From positions 1 through 64,000 of the forward strand of contig NZ_JADWPD010000017.1 in the NCBI RefSeq assembly GCF_017308975.1: DNA of 64,000 bases, read 5' to 3'. The first letter of the stretch is position 1; each line of letters opens with the position of its first letter. The position numbers and the translations under genes are program-made. This DNA comes from Amycolatopsis sp. MtRt-6 (GTDB lineage: Bacteria > Actinomycetota > Actinomycetes > Mycobacteriales > Pseudonocardiaceae). Below the pieces are notes generated by a model. That model ran no database searches, was not told where the DNA came from, and saw only the letters and a program-made list of their open reading frames with translations. Shown piece after piece: positions 16,688-25,257 of the stretch.

Positions 16688-16698
16688 TACCGTCGGTA
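16688..16698. promoter_or_regulatory. Palindrome TACCGTCGGTA, candidate TetR operator
   Basis: A perfect odd palindrome lies 61 bp upstream of the aldehyde dehydrogenase start; a further taccgac half-site is at 16671-16677. Such sequences are common TetR-family operators. The TetR gene at 17.7-18.3 kb is a candidate binder. Inference only. Confidence 0.4.
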
Positions 16699-16729
16699 CG
16701 TCAGATGTCCAGCCTGATGTGAATAAAAT

Positions 16730-17623
16730 TCACGTATTGGGTGGCTTCAACGGCGGCAGCTGGTAGTTCGGCTCGGTCGGTTCCTGCTGCGCCGGGTGCG
16801 GCTGGGCCTGCGTCGCACCGCCGTAGGGATCGTCGGGCTGCTGCGCCGGGAACGGCTGCGAAGCCGGGCCGCCGTACGACGGTGGCGGCTGCGGGCCGGT
16901 CTGCGGTGCCTGCGCGGGAAACGGTTGCGACGCCGGATATCCGCCGTACGGCTGGGCGTACTGCTGCGGCGGCACCGGGTACGGCCGCGACTGCTGCTGG
17001 TACGACCCCGGCGGTGGCCCGGCCGAGGTCGCGACGGAGGCCTGCCGCCCGGCGAAGACCGCGGACACCAGCGCCATCAGAGCGACGATCCCGCCGCCGA
17101 CCAGCAGCCAGAACCCGATCCCGGTCGTGTAGTGGGACTTGATCGTCCCCTCGTCGGACTCGTAGCTCAAGGTCGCCGAGACGTCCATGCCGAGCATCCA
17201 CACCGCCGCGGTGACGCCGGCGGCCCCCGCCACCAAGGCCGTCCGGGCGCCCGCGCGCACGCCGGGGCCCGCCGAGCGGCGCGCGCCGGCGAACGCCAGC
17301 CCGGCTCCGGCCAGCAGCACGACCGCGCCGGCGGTGAGCGGGATGCCGTACCGGGCGACGTGGGTCTCCGCGTAGAACTTCTTCGCCTCCTCGCTCGGCT
17401 CGACGGCGAACGAGCGCGACCAGGCGCTGATCGTCTGGCTGCTCTCGGTCTTGCCGTTCACCACCTGCTCGAACGTCGTCTGCGGCAGGAACGACCCGGC
17501 GATCACCAGTGCCGCGGCGAGGACGCCGAGAATGCCGGCGAACAACCGGAAGACGGCACCCGGATCGGCCGGCGGCTGCGCGGGCGGCGGGCCGTAGGGG
17601 TACGGGTACGGGGCGGCGGTCAT
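16730..17623 (-). CDS. Membrane protein with Pro/Gln/Tyr-rich cytoplasmic tail
   Basis: A 297-residue protein of no recognised family. After a short Pro/Tyr-rich N-terminus come four hydrophobic segments (about 25-48, 110-130, 143-165 and 185-210). A soluble loop of about 60 residues separates the first two. The last third is a low-complexity tail rich in P, Q, Y and G (QPYGGYPASQPFPAQ-like repeats). ATG at 17623 follows GAGGGGAG; an upstream start is unlikely. It lies between the dehydrogenase and TetR genes on the same strand. A cell-envelope role is possible but unsupported. Confidence 0.78.
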   Translation of the reverse strand: MTAAPYPYPYGPPPAQPPADPGAVFRLFAGILGVLAAALVIAGSFLPQTTFEQVVNGKTESSQTISAWSRSFAVEPSEEAKKFYAETHVARYGIPLTAGAVVLLAGAGLAFAGARRSAGPGVRAGARTALVAGAAGVTAAVWMLGMDVSATLSYESDEGTIKSHYTTGIGFWLLVGGGIVALMALVSAVFAGRQASVATSAGPPPGSYQQQSRPYPVPPQQYAQPYGGYPASQPFPAQAPQTGPQPPPSYGGPASQPFPAQQPDDPYGGATQAQPHPAQQEPTEPNYQLPPLKPPNT

Positions 17624-17707
17624 CGGAACTCCCCTCGTTCGGAGGGGATTGGACCACGAATCCGCCTGGGGGATAAGGGGCAAAGCACCCTGGCGGTGCC
17701 GCGCTGG

Positions 17708-18325
17708 TCAGCTCGGCCCAGTGGTGGCGTCCTGGTAGAGCAGGACGGCGATGCGCTTCCACTCGTCGAGGAGCTGGCGACGCCGGTTCGGGTCGCCGCC
17801 GAGCTCGGCGTCCAGCGCCAGCCCGCGGGTGAGGTTCACGGTGAGCCAGAACAGCATTTCCGCGCGTTCCGGCGGGAGTTCGCCGGCGACCTGGGTGACG
17901 TGCTCGAGCGTGGCGCGGCCGAGCGCGCGGTCGACCGGGCGGATGGCCGCGCGCAGCTCGGGGTCGGTGCGGGCGGCGACCCACAGCTCGGTGACGGCGG
18001 TGGACAACGTGCCCGAGTAGCCGGCCCACAGCAGGTCGATGGCCGCGGCGACGCCGCTGCCGCCGCCGGGCAGGTCTTCGAGCGAGGTCGCGAGCTGCCG
18101 GCGCAGCTTCGTCGTCAGGTGTTCGACCGCGGCCGCCATCAGCTCGGCCTTCGCGGTGAAGTGGTGCTGCACCGCGCCCTTCGACACCCCCGCGCGGGCG
18201 CAGATCTCCTGCACCGACGTGCGCGCGTAGCCGATCTCGACCAGGCAGTCGATCGTGGCGTCGAGCAGGGCCGTGCGGGTCTGCTCGCGCCGCTGCGCCT
18301 GGGTCCGGTGCGTCGTCTCGGTCAC
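17708..18325 (-). CDS. TetR-family transcriptional regulator
   Basis: A 205-residue repressor. The N-terminal helix-turn-helix reads TSVQEICARAGVSKGAVQHHF, followed by FTAKAELMAAAVEHL. The C-terminal ligand domain is not diagnostic. It diverges from an acyl-CoA dehydrogenase-racemase operon across about 93 bp that contain two inverted repeats, so it probably controls that operon and itself, with an acyl-CoA as likely effector. This is inference from layout. Confidence 0.9.
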   Translation of the reverse strand: MTETTHRTQAQRREQTRTALLDATIDCLVEIGYARTSVQEICARAGVSKGAVQHHFTAKAELMAAAVEHLTTKLRRQLATSLEDLPGGGSGVAAAIDLLWAGYSGTLSTAVTELWVAARTDPELRAAIRPVDRALGRATLEHVTQVAGELPPERAEMLFWLTVNLTRGLALDAELGGDPNRRRQLLDEWKRIAVLLYQDATTGPS

Positions 18326-18343
18326 CGCGGCCTCCCTGCTTTA

Positions 18344-18359
18344 CCCACGGGCCGGTGGG
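18344..18359. promoter_or_regulatory. Inverted repeats between tetR and the acyl-CoA dehydrogenase gene
   Basis: cccac and gtggg are spaced by six bases (18344-18359) just upstream of the tetR start. A second repeat, acatg(8)catgt, lies at about 18382-18399 nearer the dehydrogenase. Either could be the operator of the divergent pair. Confidence 0.4.
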
Positions 18360-18418
18360 ATGTACATTCCGATCAGAACTTACATGCTGAGCGTCATGTT
18401 TTCCAGCAGGAGGGTCCC

Positions 18419-19570
18419 GTGCCACTGCAACTGCCGAAGAGCTCGTGGAGCACGACCGAGCTCGATGACCTCCGCGAGCTCGCGCGGTCGTTCCTGCAGA
18501 AGGAAGCCGTCCCGCACCAGGAACGCTGGGCGGCGGAGAAGAAGGTCGACCGCGAGCTGTGGACGAAGGCGGGCGAGGTCGGCCTGCTGTGCCTGTCCAT
18601 CCCCGAGGAGTACGGCGGAGGCGGCGGCACCTTCGCCCACGAAGCCGTGCTCTACGAAGAGCAGGCGCGGGCCGGCGACAGCGCGTGGGGCGTCACCGTC
18701 CACAATGGAATCGTCGCGCACTACCTGCTCGCCTACGCCTCCGAAGAGAAGAAGCGCGAGTGGCTGCCGAAGCTGGCCAGTGGCGAAATGGTCGGCGCGA
18801 TCGCGATGACCGAGCCCGGCACCGGCTCCGACCTGCAGAACATCAAGACGCGGGCGGTGCGCGACGGCGACCACTACGTCCTCAACGGCGCGAAGACCTT
18901 CATCACCAACGGGTTGCACGCCGACCTCGTGGTCGTCGCGTGCAAGACCGACCCGGACGCGGGCGCGCAGGGCGTCTCGCTGATCGTGGTCGAGACCGAC
19001 ACCCCGGGCTTCCGCCGCGGGCGCGTCCTCGACAAGGTCGGGATGAAGGGCCAGGACACCGCCGAGCTGTTCTTCGACGACGTCCGCGTGCCGGCCGGCA
19101 ACCTGCTCGGCGACGCCGAAGGCCAGGGCTTCGTCCAGCTGATGCTGCAGCTGCCCCAGGAACGGCTGATCATCGCCGTCACCGCGGTGGCCGGGCTGGA
19201 GGCGGCGGTCGACCTCACGCTGGAGTACACCAAGGAGCGCACGGCGTTCGGCCGGCCGATCTTCTCCTTCCAGAACACCAAGTTCACCCTTGCCGAGGCG
19301 GCGACCGAAGCCGCGGTGGCGCGGGCGTTCCTCGACCAGTGCATCGAACGGCACCTGCGCGGTGAGCTGGACGTCCAGGGTGCGGCGATGGCGAAGCTGT
19401 GGACCACCGAGCGCGTCAACAAGGTCATCGACGACTGCGTGCAGCTCTTCGGCGGCTACGGCTATATGACCGAGTACCCGATCGCGCGCGCCTGGGCCGA
19501 CGTCCGCATCTCGCGGATCTTCGGCGGCACCAGCGAAATCATGAAGGAAATCATCTCCCGCTCGCTCTGA
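18419..19570 (+). CDS. Acyl-CoA dehydrogenase
   Basis: FAD enzyme for the first step of acyl-CoA beta-oxidation, 383 residues. Both family signatures are present: AMTEPGTGSDLQNIKTRAV (FAD/substrate loop) and QLFGGYGYMTEYPIARAWAD with RIFGGTSEIMKEII at the C-terminus. The Glu in GTSEIMKEI is at the position of the catalytic base in the short-chain/branched groups. GTG start with GCAGGAGGG. The racemase gene follows 11 bp later, making a two-gene operon opposite tetR, and suggests a methyl-branched acyl substrate. Confidence 0.93.
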   Translation: MPLQLPKSSWSTTELDDLRELARSFLQKEAVPHQERWAAEKKVDRELWTKAGEVGLLCLSIPEEYGGGGGTFAHEAVLYEEQARAGDSAWGVTVHNGIVAHYLLAYASEEKKREWLPKLASGEMVGAIAMTEPGTGSDLQNIKTRAVRDGDHYVLNGAKTFITNGLHADLVVVACKTDPDAGAQGVSLIVVETDTPGFRRGRVLDKVGMKGQDTAELFFDDVRVPAGNLLGDAEGQGFVQLMLQLPQERLIIAVTAVAGLEAAVDLTLEYTKERTAFGRPIFSFQNTKFTLAEAATEAAVARAFLDQCIERHLRGELDVQGAAMAKLWTTERVNKVIDDCVQLFGGYGYMTEYPIARAWADVRISRIFGGTSEIMKEIISRSL

Positions 19571-19581
19571 GAGGAACGCTC

Positions 19582-20718
19582 ATGAAGGCAGGTCCGCTCA
19601 GCGGGCTGAAGGTGGTCGAACTCGCCGGGCTCGCGCCGGGGCCGTTCGCCACGATGATCCTCGCCGACCTCGGTGCCGACGTCGTCCGCGTCGACCGCGC
19701 GCAGCCGGGGGAGGACGTCCTCGGCATCCAGACCGACCCGCTCGCCCGCGGCCGCCGGTCCGTCGGCATCAACACCAAGACGCCGGAGGGTGTCGAGCTG
19801 GTGCTGAAGCTGTGCGACGGCGCCGACGTCCTCATCGAGGGCTTCCGCCCGGGCGTCGCCGAGCGGATCGGGCTCGGCCCCGACGTCGTGCACGCCCGCA
19901 ACCCGCGGCTGGTCTACGGGCGGATGACCGGCTGGGGCCAGGACGGGCCCTTGGCGAAGGCGGCCGGGCACGACATCAACTACATCGGCATCGCCGGCGC
20001 GCTCGAGCCGATCGGCCGCGCGGGCGAGCGGCCGGTCCCGCCGCTCAACCTCGTCGGCGACTTCGGTGGCGGCGGGCTGCTGCTGGCGATGGGCATCCTG
20101 GCCGCGCTGTACGAGCGGAACACGTCCGGCCGCGGCCAGGTCGTCGACGCGTCGATGGTCGACGGCGCCGCGCTGCTCACCACGAGCCTGCACGGCATCA
20201 AGGCGGCCGGCCTCTGGTCGGAGGGCCGCGGCGAGAACATGCTCGACGGCGGCGCGCCCTTCTATGACACGTACGAGACCGCGGACGGCAAGTACGTCGC
20301 CGTCGGCGCGATCGAGATGCGGTTCTGGAGTGCGCTGGTGCAGGTGCTGGAGCTGGACCCGGCGGAGCTGCCACTGCACATCGACCGGACGCAGTGGCCG
20401 CGCCTGCGCGAGATCGTGGCGGGAGCGATCGCGAAGCACACGCGAGACGACCTCGTGGCGCGCGCCGAAGGCACCGACGCGTGCCTGACACCGGTGCTGT
20501 CGCCCGAAGAAGCGGCGTCACACCCGCACAACGCGGCACGCGGCACGTTCGTCGAGATCGGCGGCATGGTCCAGCCGGCGCCGGCCCCGCGGTTCGACCG
20601 CACGCCGCCGTCGACGCCGGAAGCCCCGCGCGCCAAGGGATCCGACACCGAGGCGGTCCTCGCGGAACTGGGCGTCACGGACCTCGGCGCCCTGCGCGCG
20701 GCGGGGGTGATCGCCTAG
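19582..20718 (+). CDS. mcr: Alpha-methylacyl-CoA racemase (family III CoA-transferase fold)
   Basis: Interconverts R and S 2-methylacyl-CoA, needed before oxidases that accept only one isomer, for example in sterol side chains and branched fatty acids. The 378-residue protein carries GHDINYIGIAGAL with the catalytic His and NLVGDFGGGG with the catalytic Asp, both as in mammalian AMACR and mycobacterial MCR. ATG with GAGAGGAACG. Its stop codon TAG shares the tetranucleotide CTAG with the TAG stop of the convergent GNAT gene. Confidence 0.92.
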   Translation: MKAGPLSGLKVVELAGLAPGPFATMILADLGADVVRVDRAQPGEDVLGIQTDPLARGRRSVGINTKTPEGVELVLKLCDGADVLIEGFRPGVAERIGLGPDVVHARNPRLVYGRMTGWGQDGPLAKAAGHDINYIGIAGALEPIGRAGERPVPPLNLVGDFGGGGLLLAMGILAALYERNTSGRGQVVDASMVDGAALLTTSLHGIKAAGLWSEGRGENMLDGGAPFYDTYETADGKYVAVGAIEMRFWSALVQVLELDPAELPLHIDRTQWPRLREIVAGAIAKHTRDDLVARAEGTDACLTPVLSPEEAASHPHNAARGTFVEIGGMVQPAPAPRFDRTPPSTPEAPRAKGSDTEAVLAELGVTDLGALRAAGVIA

Positions 20719-21245
20719 GGCTTGGCCCGGTCGGAGCGCACGACCGAGTAGATGACGTGGTCGCGCCACTCGCCGTCGCGGAAGTCGTAGCCGCGAAGGA
20801 CGCCTTCGCGGGTGAAGCCGGCTTTTTCGAGCGAGCGCTGTTCGGCGCGGTTGCCGGCCTCGGTCGTCGCTTCGACCCGGTTGAGCTGGGTGTGGGCGAA
20901 GAGGTAGTCGACGAGCAGGCGCTGGGCCTCGGTGCCGTAGCCGTGACCGCGGGCCTCCGGGGCCAGCACGAGCCCGATGTTCCAGCAGTAGGACATCGGC
21001 CCGGTGCGGGTCCGGTGCCACGAGACGAGGCCGAGCACGCGCCCGCCCAGCGTCGGCACGAGCATGCCGGTGTCGGTGGTCAGCATCCCGGTTTCGAGCC
21101 ACCGGCGGCGCAGATAACCGGGATCGTGCCACCCGAACCACTGGTGCTCCCCGGCGGCGACGGGATCGTTGGTCAGCCGTTCCAGGAGATCGAGATCGCT
21201 TTCGGCCACCGGCCGCAGCTCCACTCTGACACCGTCGTCATCCAT
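20715..21245 (-). CDS. GNAT-family N-acetyltransferase (RimJ/RimL-like)
   Basis: A 176-residue acetyltransferase. The acetyl-CoA loop is LVLAPEARGHGYGTEAQRLL (about 92-111), preceded by a beta strand WNIG and followed by NRVEATTEAGNRAEQRSLEK and AGFTREGVLRG, both typical of RimJ/L-type enzymes acting on protein N-termini or small amines. Substrate unknown. The ATG gives MDDDGVRVELRPV. It lies convergent to mcr with overlapping stops. Upstream it is separated from the crotonase gene by repeat array B. Confidence 0.88.
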   Translation of the reverse strand: MDDDGVRVELRPVAESDLDLLERLTNDPVAAGEHQWFGWHDPGYLRRRWLETGMLTTDTGMLVPTLGGRVLGLVSWHRTRTGPMSYCWNIGLVLAPEARGHGYGTEAQRLLVDYLFAHTQLNRVEATTEAGNRAEQRSLEKAGFTREGVLRGYDFRDGEWRDHVIYSVVRSDRAKP

Positions 21246-21306
21246 CCGCAGACCTTATCGGCCGCTTGACCGGAACAGCGCAGGCTTCACGGAAGATAAC
21301 TCGCTA

Positions 21307-21459
21307 GAGGCACCACCCGTGACGGAAAAGGCATCACCCGTGACTGGACGGGCATCACCCGTGACTGGACGGGCATCACCCGTGACTGGACGGGCATCAC
21401 GTGTGATGCCCCTTCAAGCACGGGTGATGCCTTCCTGATCACGGGTGATGCCCGTCGGG

Positions 21460-21464
<5 letters not shown>
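21307..21464. repeat. Repeat array B: 21-bp-period palindromic units
   Basis: Three perfect 21-bp copies of gcatcacccgtgactggacgg occupy 21331-21393, preceded by a degenerate copy. A central palindrome (gggcatcac gt gtgatgccc, 21392-21411) follows, then units in the opposite orientation (gcacgggtgatgcc, atcacgggtgatgccc). The crotonase stop (minus strand, 21460-21462) lies in the final unit. The array therefore has head-to-head halves, as at 14.9 kb. Function unknown. Confidence 0.92.
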
Positions 21465-22233
<769 letters not shown>

Positions 22234-22334
22234 GGCCGCTCCCGGGGTGATCGAGGTGTCTTCCGTGCACGCCTTCCCTACAGTATTGGAGTGGCCACTC
22301 CCAGGACGGGGACGGCGAGCCGGGGAGGAAGCGC

Positions 22335-22502
22335 ATGTCGGGCGGCGTGAAGAAGGTTCTCATCGTGGGCGTGGTCGCGCTCGTGCTCTTCCTCCTGATC
22401 ACCCAGCCCACCCAGTCCGCCGACTTCGTGCACCGCGTGCTCGGCTGGTTGAAGGACGGCGCCGAAGCGATCGTCACGTTCTTCCGGGCCCTCTTCTCCT
22501 GA
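22335..22502 (+). CDS. Small single-pass membrane protein, 55 residues
   Basis: A short gene that is easily missed. It begins ATG after GGGGAGGAAGCGC. It encodes a basic start (MSGGVKKV), a hydrophobic helix (about 8-23, LIVGVVALVLFLLI) and an amphipathic tail with VHRVLGWLKDGAEAIVTFFR. Codon third positions are strongly GC, like real genes here. It diverges from the crotonase gene across about 100 bp. The function of such tiny membrane proteins is unknown; a role at the membrane or as a partner of a larger protein is possible. Confidence 0.75.
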   Translation: MSGGVKKVLIVGVVALVLFLLITQPTQSADFVHRVLGWLKDGAEAIVTFFRALFS

Positions 22503-22817
22503 CTACCGTGCGTGTTAACGGACGGTAAATCACCCAGTGTCACCAATCCCGGATTTCGGACTCCGGCACTCGACCATCCGGGTGGATTGCGGCCGAAAAC
22601 GCGCAGGTCGTCGAATTCGTGGCATCCGGGGTCTGGCGAAGGAGACCACCCCGGCCCTACGGTGCTCACATTGCGTGATCGGGTGGTTCGCCATCCCCCC
22701 GGAGAACCCCGGTACGCAGGCAGTTTCCACTCAGCAAGGTGCAGGTTGGTGCGTGCGGCACCACCGCGTGGGGCAGGCGTCAGGGCCTGTCCGTCGGGGA
22801 CCTACAAGGAGGCAGGG
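22503..22817. other. Intergenic region without a recognisable gene
   Basis: These 315 bases separate the 55-residue membrane protein from the next gene. GC content is a little lower than in the genes. I see no ORF with good codon use, no tRNA and no match to a riboswitch core I know. The end supplies a strong ribosome site (AAGGAGGCAGGG) for the gene at 22818. Confidence 0.6.
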
Positions 22818-23300
22818 ATGACCGGAGATCCCGGAGTGGACGCGTTGATCCGGCAGTGGGCCGCCGAGCGCGAGAGGACTCCCGAGGAGCAGGAGGTCGA
22901 CCGCATCGCTTCCGCGTGGCTGGCCGACGCACCCGCGCAGGCTCCGGGCATTCCCGGCCAGCGCGCCCGGACCGGCCAGTCGCGGTTCGTCCCCGTCGAG
23001 TCGGCCGACCCCGGCTACCTCGCCGCGATGCGCAGCCGCCTGCCGGAGGTGCCCGAAGAACTCCTCACCGCCGCCGCGGGCTGGTGGCAGATGGTCGGCG
23101 GCGTCGCCGAAGCCGAGGAGTGGTGGGACGCCGGCATCAGCCCGCTCGACCAGCGGGCCCTCGACTACCGGGCGGCCGGTCTCGCGCCGTCCGACCTGAG
23201 CCGCCGGCTCGGGCCGATGACCGTCCTGCAGCACCTGCGCCGCGGCAGCGCCCCGGCCTGGTGCGTGGCGCGGCTCGCGCGGCAGCAGAAGTCCGCCTGA
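22818..23300 (+). CDS. Hypothetical cytoplasmic protein
   Basis: A 160-residue acidic protein with no signal peptide, membrane segment or family I recognise. It has helical stretches (VDALIRQWAAERERTPEEQE near the start, AAGWWQMVGGVAEAEEWWDAG in the middle). The C-terminal DLSRRLGPMTVLQHLRRGSA could be a helix-turn-helix-like pair but is too weak to call. ATG follows AAGGAGGCAGGG, so translation should be strong. A lytic transglycosylase gene follows 121 bp downstream. Confidence 0.72.
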   Translation: MTGDPGVDALIRQWAAERERTPEEQEVDRIASAWLADAPAQAPGIPGQRARTGQSRFVPVESADPGYLAAMRSRLPEVPEELLTAAAGWWQMVGGVAEAEEWWDAGISPLDQRALDYRAAGLAPSDLSRRLGPMTVLQHLRRGSAPAWCVARLARQQKSA

Positions 23301-23421
23301 CGAGACGTTTTCCACTCGGCCGGGTGACCCGGCGTGGTGAGACGATCGGGACGGCCCGCGTAACGCTAGCCTGCGCGGGCTCGTTGACAGTTCGTCGACA
23401 CACGCTGGAGGACCGGAGTTC

Positions 23422-24336
23422 GTGCGCACCAGGACCGGAAAGACCGAGGACGACCCGATCGGCGCTCACGCCGAGGAAGCCGCCCCCGCCGCACCGGCAC
23501 CGCGCGCTCCGGGCGTGGCCGTGCTCACCCGGCTGATCGTGGTCCTCGCCGTGCTGGCCGTGGCCGGCGGCGGGATCTGGCTCGTCACCCGCGCGGCAAC
23601 GCCGGAGGCGAGCCCGACCACGACCGAGATCCCCGCGTTGCAGGTCAAGGCGGCCGACGTCCGCCCGGGCTCGGTCGCCCCGGCCGGCGGCGCGGTGGCG
23701 GGCGGAGCCGAGCAGCAGACGTCGCCCCAGCAGGCCCGCCCGCGCGAGACGGGCCCGGCCACGCTGTCCGAGTGGGCGGCCCAGGTCGCGGCGGCCACCG
23801 GCGTCCCGGCGCGGGCGTTGCAGGCCTACGGCAACGCGGAGCTGGCGCTGCGCGCGAACCAGCCGGGCTGCAAGATCTCGTGGGCGACGCTCGCGGGCAT
23901 CGGCCGCATCGAGTCCAACCACGGCCAGTACGCGGGCGCGGTCCTCGGCGCGGACGGCCGCCCGTCCAAGCCGATCATCGGGGTCCCCTTGGACGGATCG
24001 GCGGGAGTCCGGGCGATCGGCGACACGGACGGCGGCCGCTACGACGGCGACGCCGGCGTGGACCGGGCGGTGGGCCCGATGCAGTTCATCCCGAGCACGT
24101 GGCGCAAGTGGGCGTCGGACGGCAACGGCGACGGCCTGGGCGACCCGCAGCAGATCGACGACGCGGCCCTGGCGGCGGCGCGGTACCTGTGCGCGGGCGG
24201 CCGGGACATGGCGAGCCCGAGCGGGTGGTGGGCGGGGATCCTGTCGTACAACAACTCGACGGAGTACGCGCAGAAGGTGTTCGGCCTCGCGGACGGGTAT
24301 GCGAAGGCGGCGCAGTCGGTGCGCAAGCAGGGCTGA
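23422..24336 (+). CDS. Membrane-anchored lytic murein transglycosylase, SLT/MltB-like
   Basis: Cleaves peptidoglycan glycan strands with formation of 1,6-anhydromuramic ends. The 304-residue protein has a cytoplasmic Ala/Pro-rich N-terminus, one membrane helix (about 33-57, LTRLIVVLAVLAVAGGGIWL), a Pro/Gln-rich linker and an SLT domain from about 115. The catalytic Glu lies in GIGRIESNHGQY, and VGPMQFIPSTWRKW and GILSYNNSTEYA complete the fold. GTG start with CTGGAGGACCGGAG. The catalytic domain faces the cell wall. It is probably involved in wall remodelling during growth. Confidence 0.92.
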   Translation: MRTRTGKTEDDPIGAHAEEAAPAAPAPRAPGVAVLTRLIVVLAVLAVAGGGIWLVTRAATPEASPTTTEIPALQVKAADVRPGSVAPAGGAVAGGAEQQTSPQQARPRETGPATLSEWAAQVAAATGVPARALQAYGNAELALRANQPGCKISWATLAGIGRIESNHGQYAGAVLGADGRPSKPIIGVPLDGSAGVRAIGDTDGGRYDGDAGVDRAVGPMQFIPSTWRKWASDGNGDGLGDPQQIDDAALAAARYLCAGGRDMASPSGWWAGILSYNNSTEYAQKVFGLADGYAKAAQSVRKQG

Positions 24337-24401
24337 GAGCCCGGCCACCCTGCTCCGCAGTCGGGCGTCGCCTCTCAGCCGGCCAGTGCTAGCGTCGAAG
24401 C

Positions 24402-24782
24402 GTGCCAGCTTCCGAGACCGCCTCCCCGTGGGGACGGCGGATCGCGATCGTCGCGACCTGCCTGGTGAGCCTGCTCGTCTGCTGCGGGCTCGCCTGGTGG
24501 CAGTGGGACCGCTTCACCTCCGCGAACGGCACCTTCCAGAACCTCGGCTACGTCCTGCAGTGGCCGCTGTTCGGGCTCTTCCCCGCCTTCATGTTCTGGC
24601 GGATCCGCAAGCTCAACCAGAAGGCGGCAGCCGAGCCCGAAGCGCCCGCCCCCGAGAAGCCCGAGGTGCCCGCCCCTCGTCCCCGCCCGGACACCCAGGT
24701 CGCGGACGAGGACGAAGAGCTGGCCGCCTACAACCGTTACCTGCGCGAGCTGAACGCCCGCGACCAGCAGGCCGCAGAGTGA
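24402..24782 (+). CDS. Conserved actinobacterial membrane protein, 126 residues
   Basis: Two hydrophobic segments (about 13-33 and 46-64) with Trp-rich boundaries (LAWWQWDRF, LQWPLFGLFPAFMFWRIRKL) are followed by a Pro/Glu-rich acidic tail ending in a charged helix (EDEELAAYNRYLRELNARDQ). This layout is shared by small membrane proteins in many actinomycetes, without an assigned function. GTG start. Its stop overlaps the GTG of the next gene (GTGA), so the two are translationally coupled. Confidence 0.8.
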   Translation: MPASETASPWGRRIAIVATCLVSLLVCCGLAWWQWDRFTSANGTFQNLGYVLQWPLFGLFPAFMFWRIRKLNQKAAAEPEAPAPEKPEVPAPRPRPDTQVADEDEELAAYNRYLRELNARDQQAAE

Positions 24783-25153
24783 AGAGCAAGAGTGAGGACG
24801 ACGACCCGATGACCACCAGCACCGAAGGCGCCCGGACCGCCGTGCCGCTCGACGGCCCCCTGGCCCGGTTCCGCACCGCCGCGTACGTCACCGGTGTCGG
24901 CCTGCTCGGCCTCTGCTTCGTCATGGTGCTGCGGTACGCCTTCGGCAACGCGGCGCCGTCGGCGGTCTACTCGCCCATCCACGGCGTGCTCTACATGATC
25001 TACCTGGTGCTCACCATCGACCTGGCGATCAAGGCCCGCTGGTCGATCAAGGGCACCGTGCTGGTCCTGCTGGCCGGCTGCGTCCCGTTCGTCTCGTTCC
25101 TCGTCGAGCGCCGGGTGACGCACAAGGTCAAGGCCGGGCAGAAGCTGTACTGA
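24779..25153 (+). CDS. DUF3817 family membrane protein
   Basis: A 124-residue protein with three membrane helices: about 38-58 (VTGVGLLGLCFVMVLRYAFG), 65-85 (GVLYMIYLVLTIDLAIK) and 93-111. It ends in a basic tail ERRVTHKVKAG typical of DUF3817. Function is unknown. GTG at 24779 overlaps the stop of the preceding gene; an ATG at 24809 is an alternative start. The pair probably forms a membrane complex, which is inference from coupling. An inverted repeat begins eight bases after its stop. Confidence 0.85.
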   Translation: MKSKSEDDDPMTTSTEGARTAVPLDGPLARFRTAAYVTGVGLLGLCFVMVLRYAFGNAAPSAVYSPIHGVLYMIYLVLTIDLAIKARWSIKGTVLVLLAGCVPFVSFLVERRVTHKVKAGQKLY

Positions 25154-25160
25154 GTCGATC

Positions 25161-25257
25161 GTTACCAATCCGGCCACAGTCACGGCCGAACGATTTTGCG
25201 GCAACGGTTACGTGCCGCGCGTAGGGGGTCGGCCTACTTTCCGGCCGGATTGGTAAC
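25161..25257. repeat. 15-bp perfect inverted repeat around the end of the MFS gene
   Basis: gttaccaatccggcc (25161-25175) is repeated exactly in inverted form at 25243-25257. The right copy codes for the last residues of the MFS exporter (VTNPA). The 67 bases between them contain further pairing (cggccacagtcacggccg). It may form a terminator for the two convergent transcripts, but a copied gene end is an unusual way to build one. Confidence 0.8.

Noticed and set aside
21169..21438. Small frame that translates the 21-bp repeats as ASPVTGR units
   Set aside because: Period is a multiple of three, so every frame through the array stays open; no ribosome site and the frame overlaps the 5' end of the GNAT gene.
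22503..22817. Possible riboswitch ahead of the genes at 22.8-24.3 kb
   Set aside because: The lytic transglycosylase nearby made a cyclic-di-AMP riboswitch worth checking, but no conserved core motif could be recognised.
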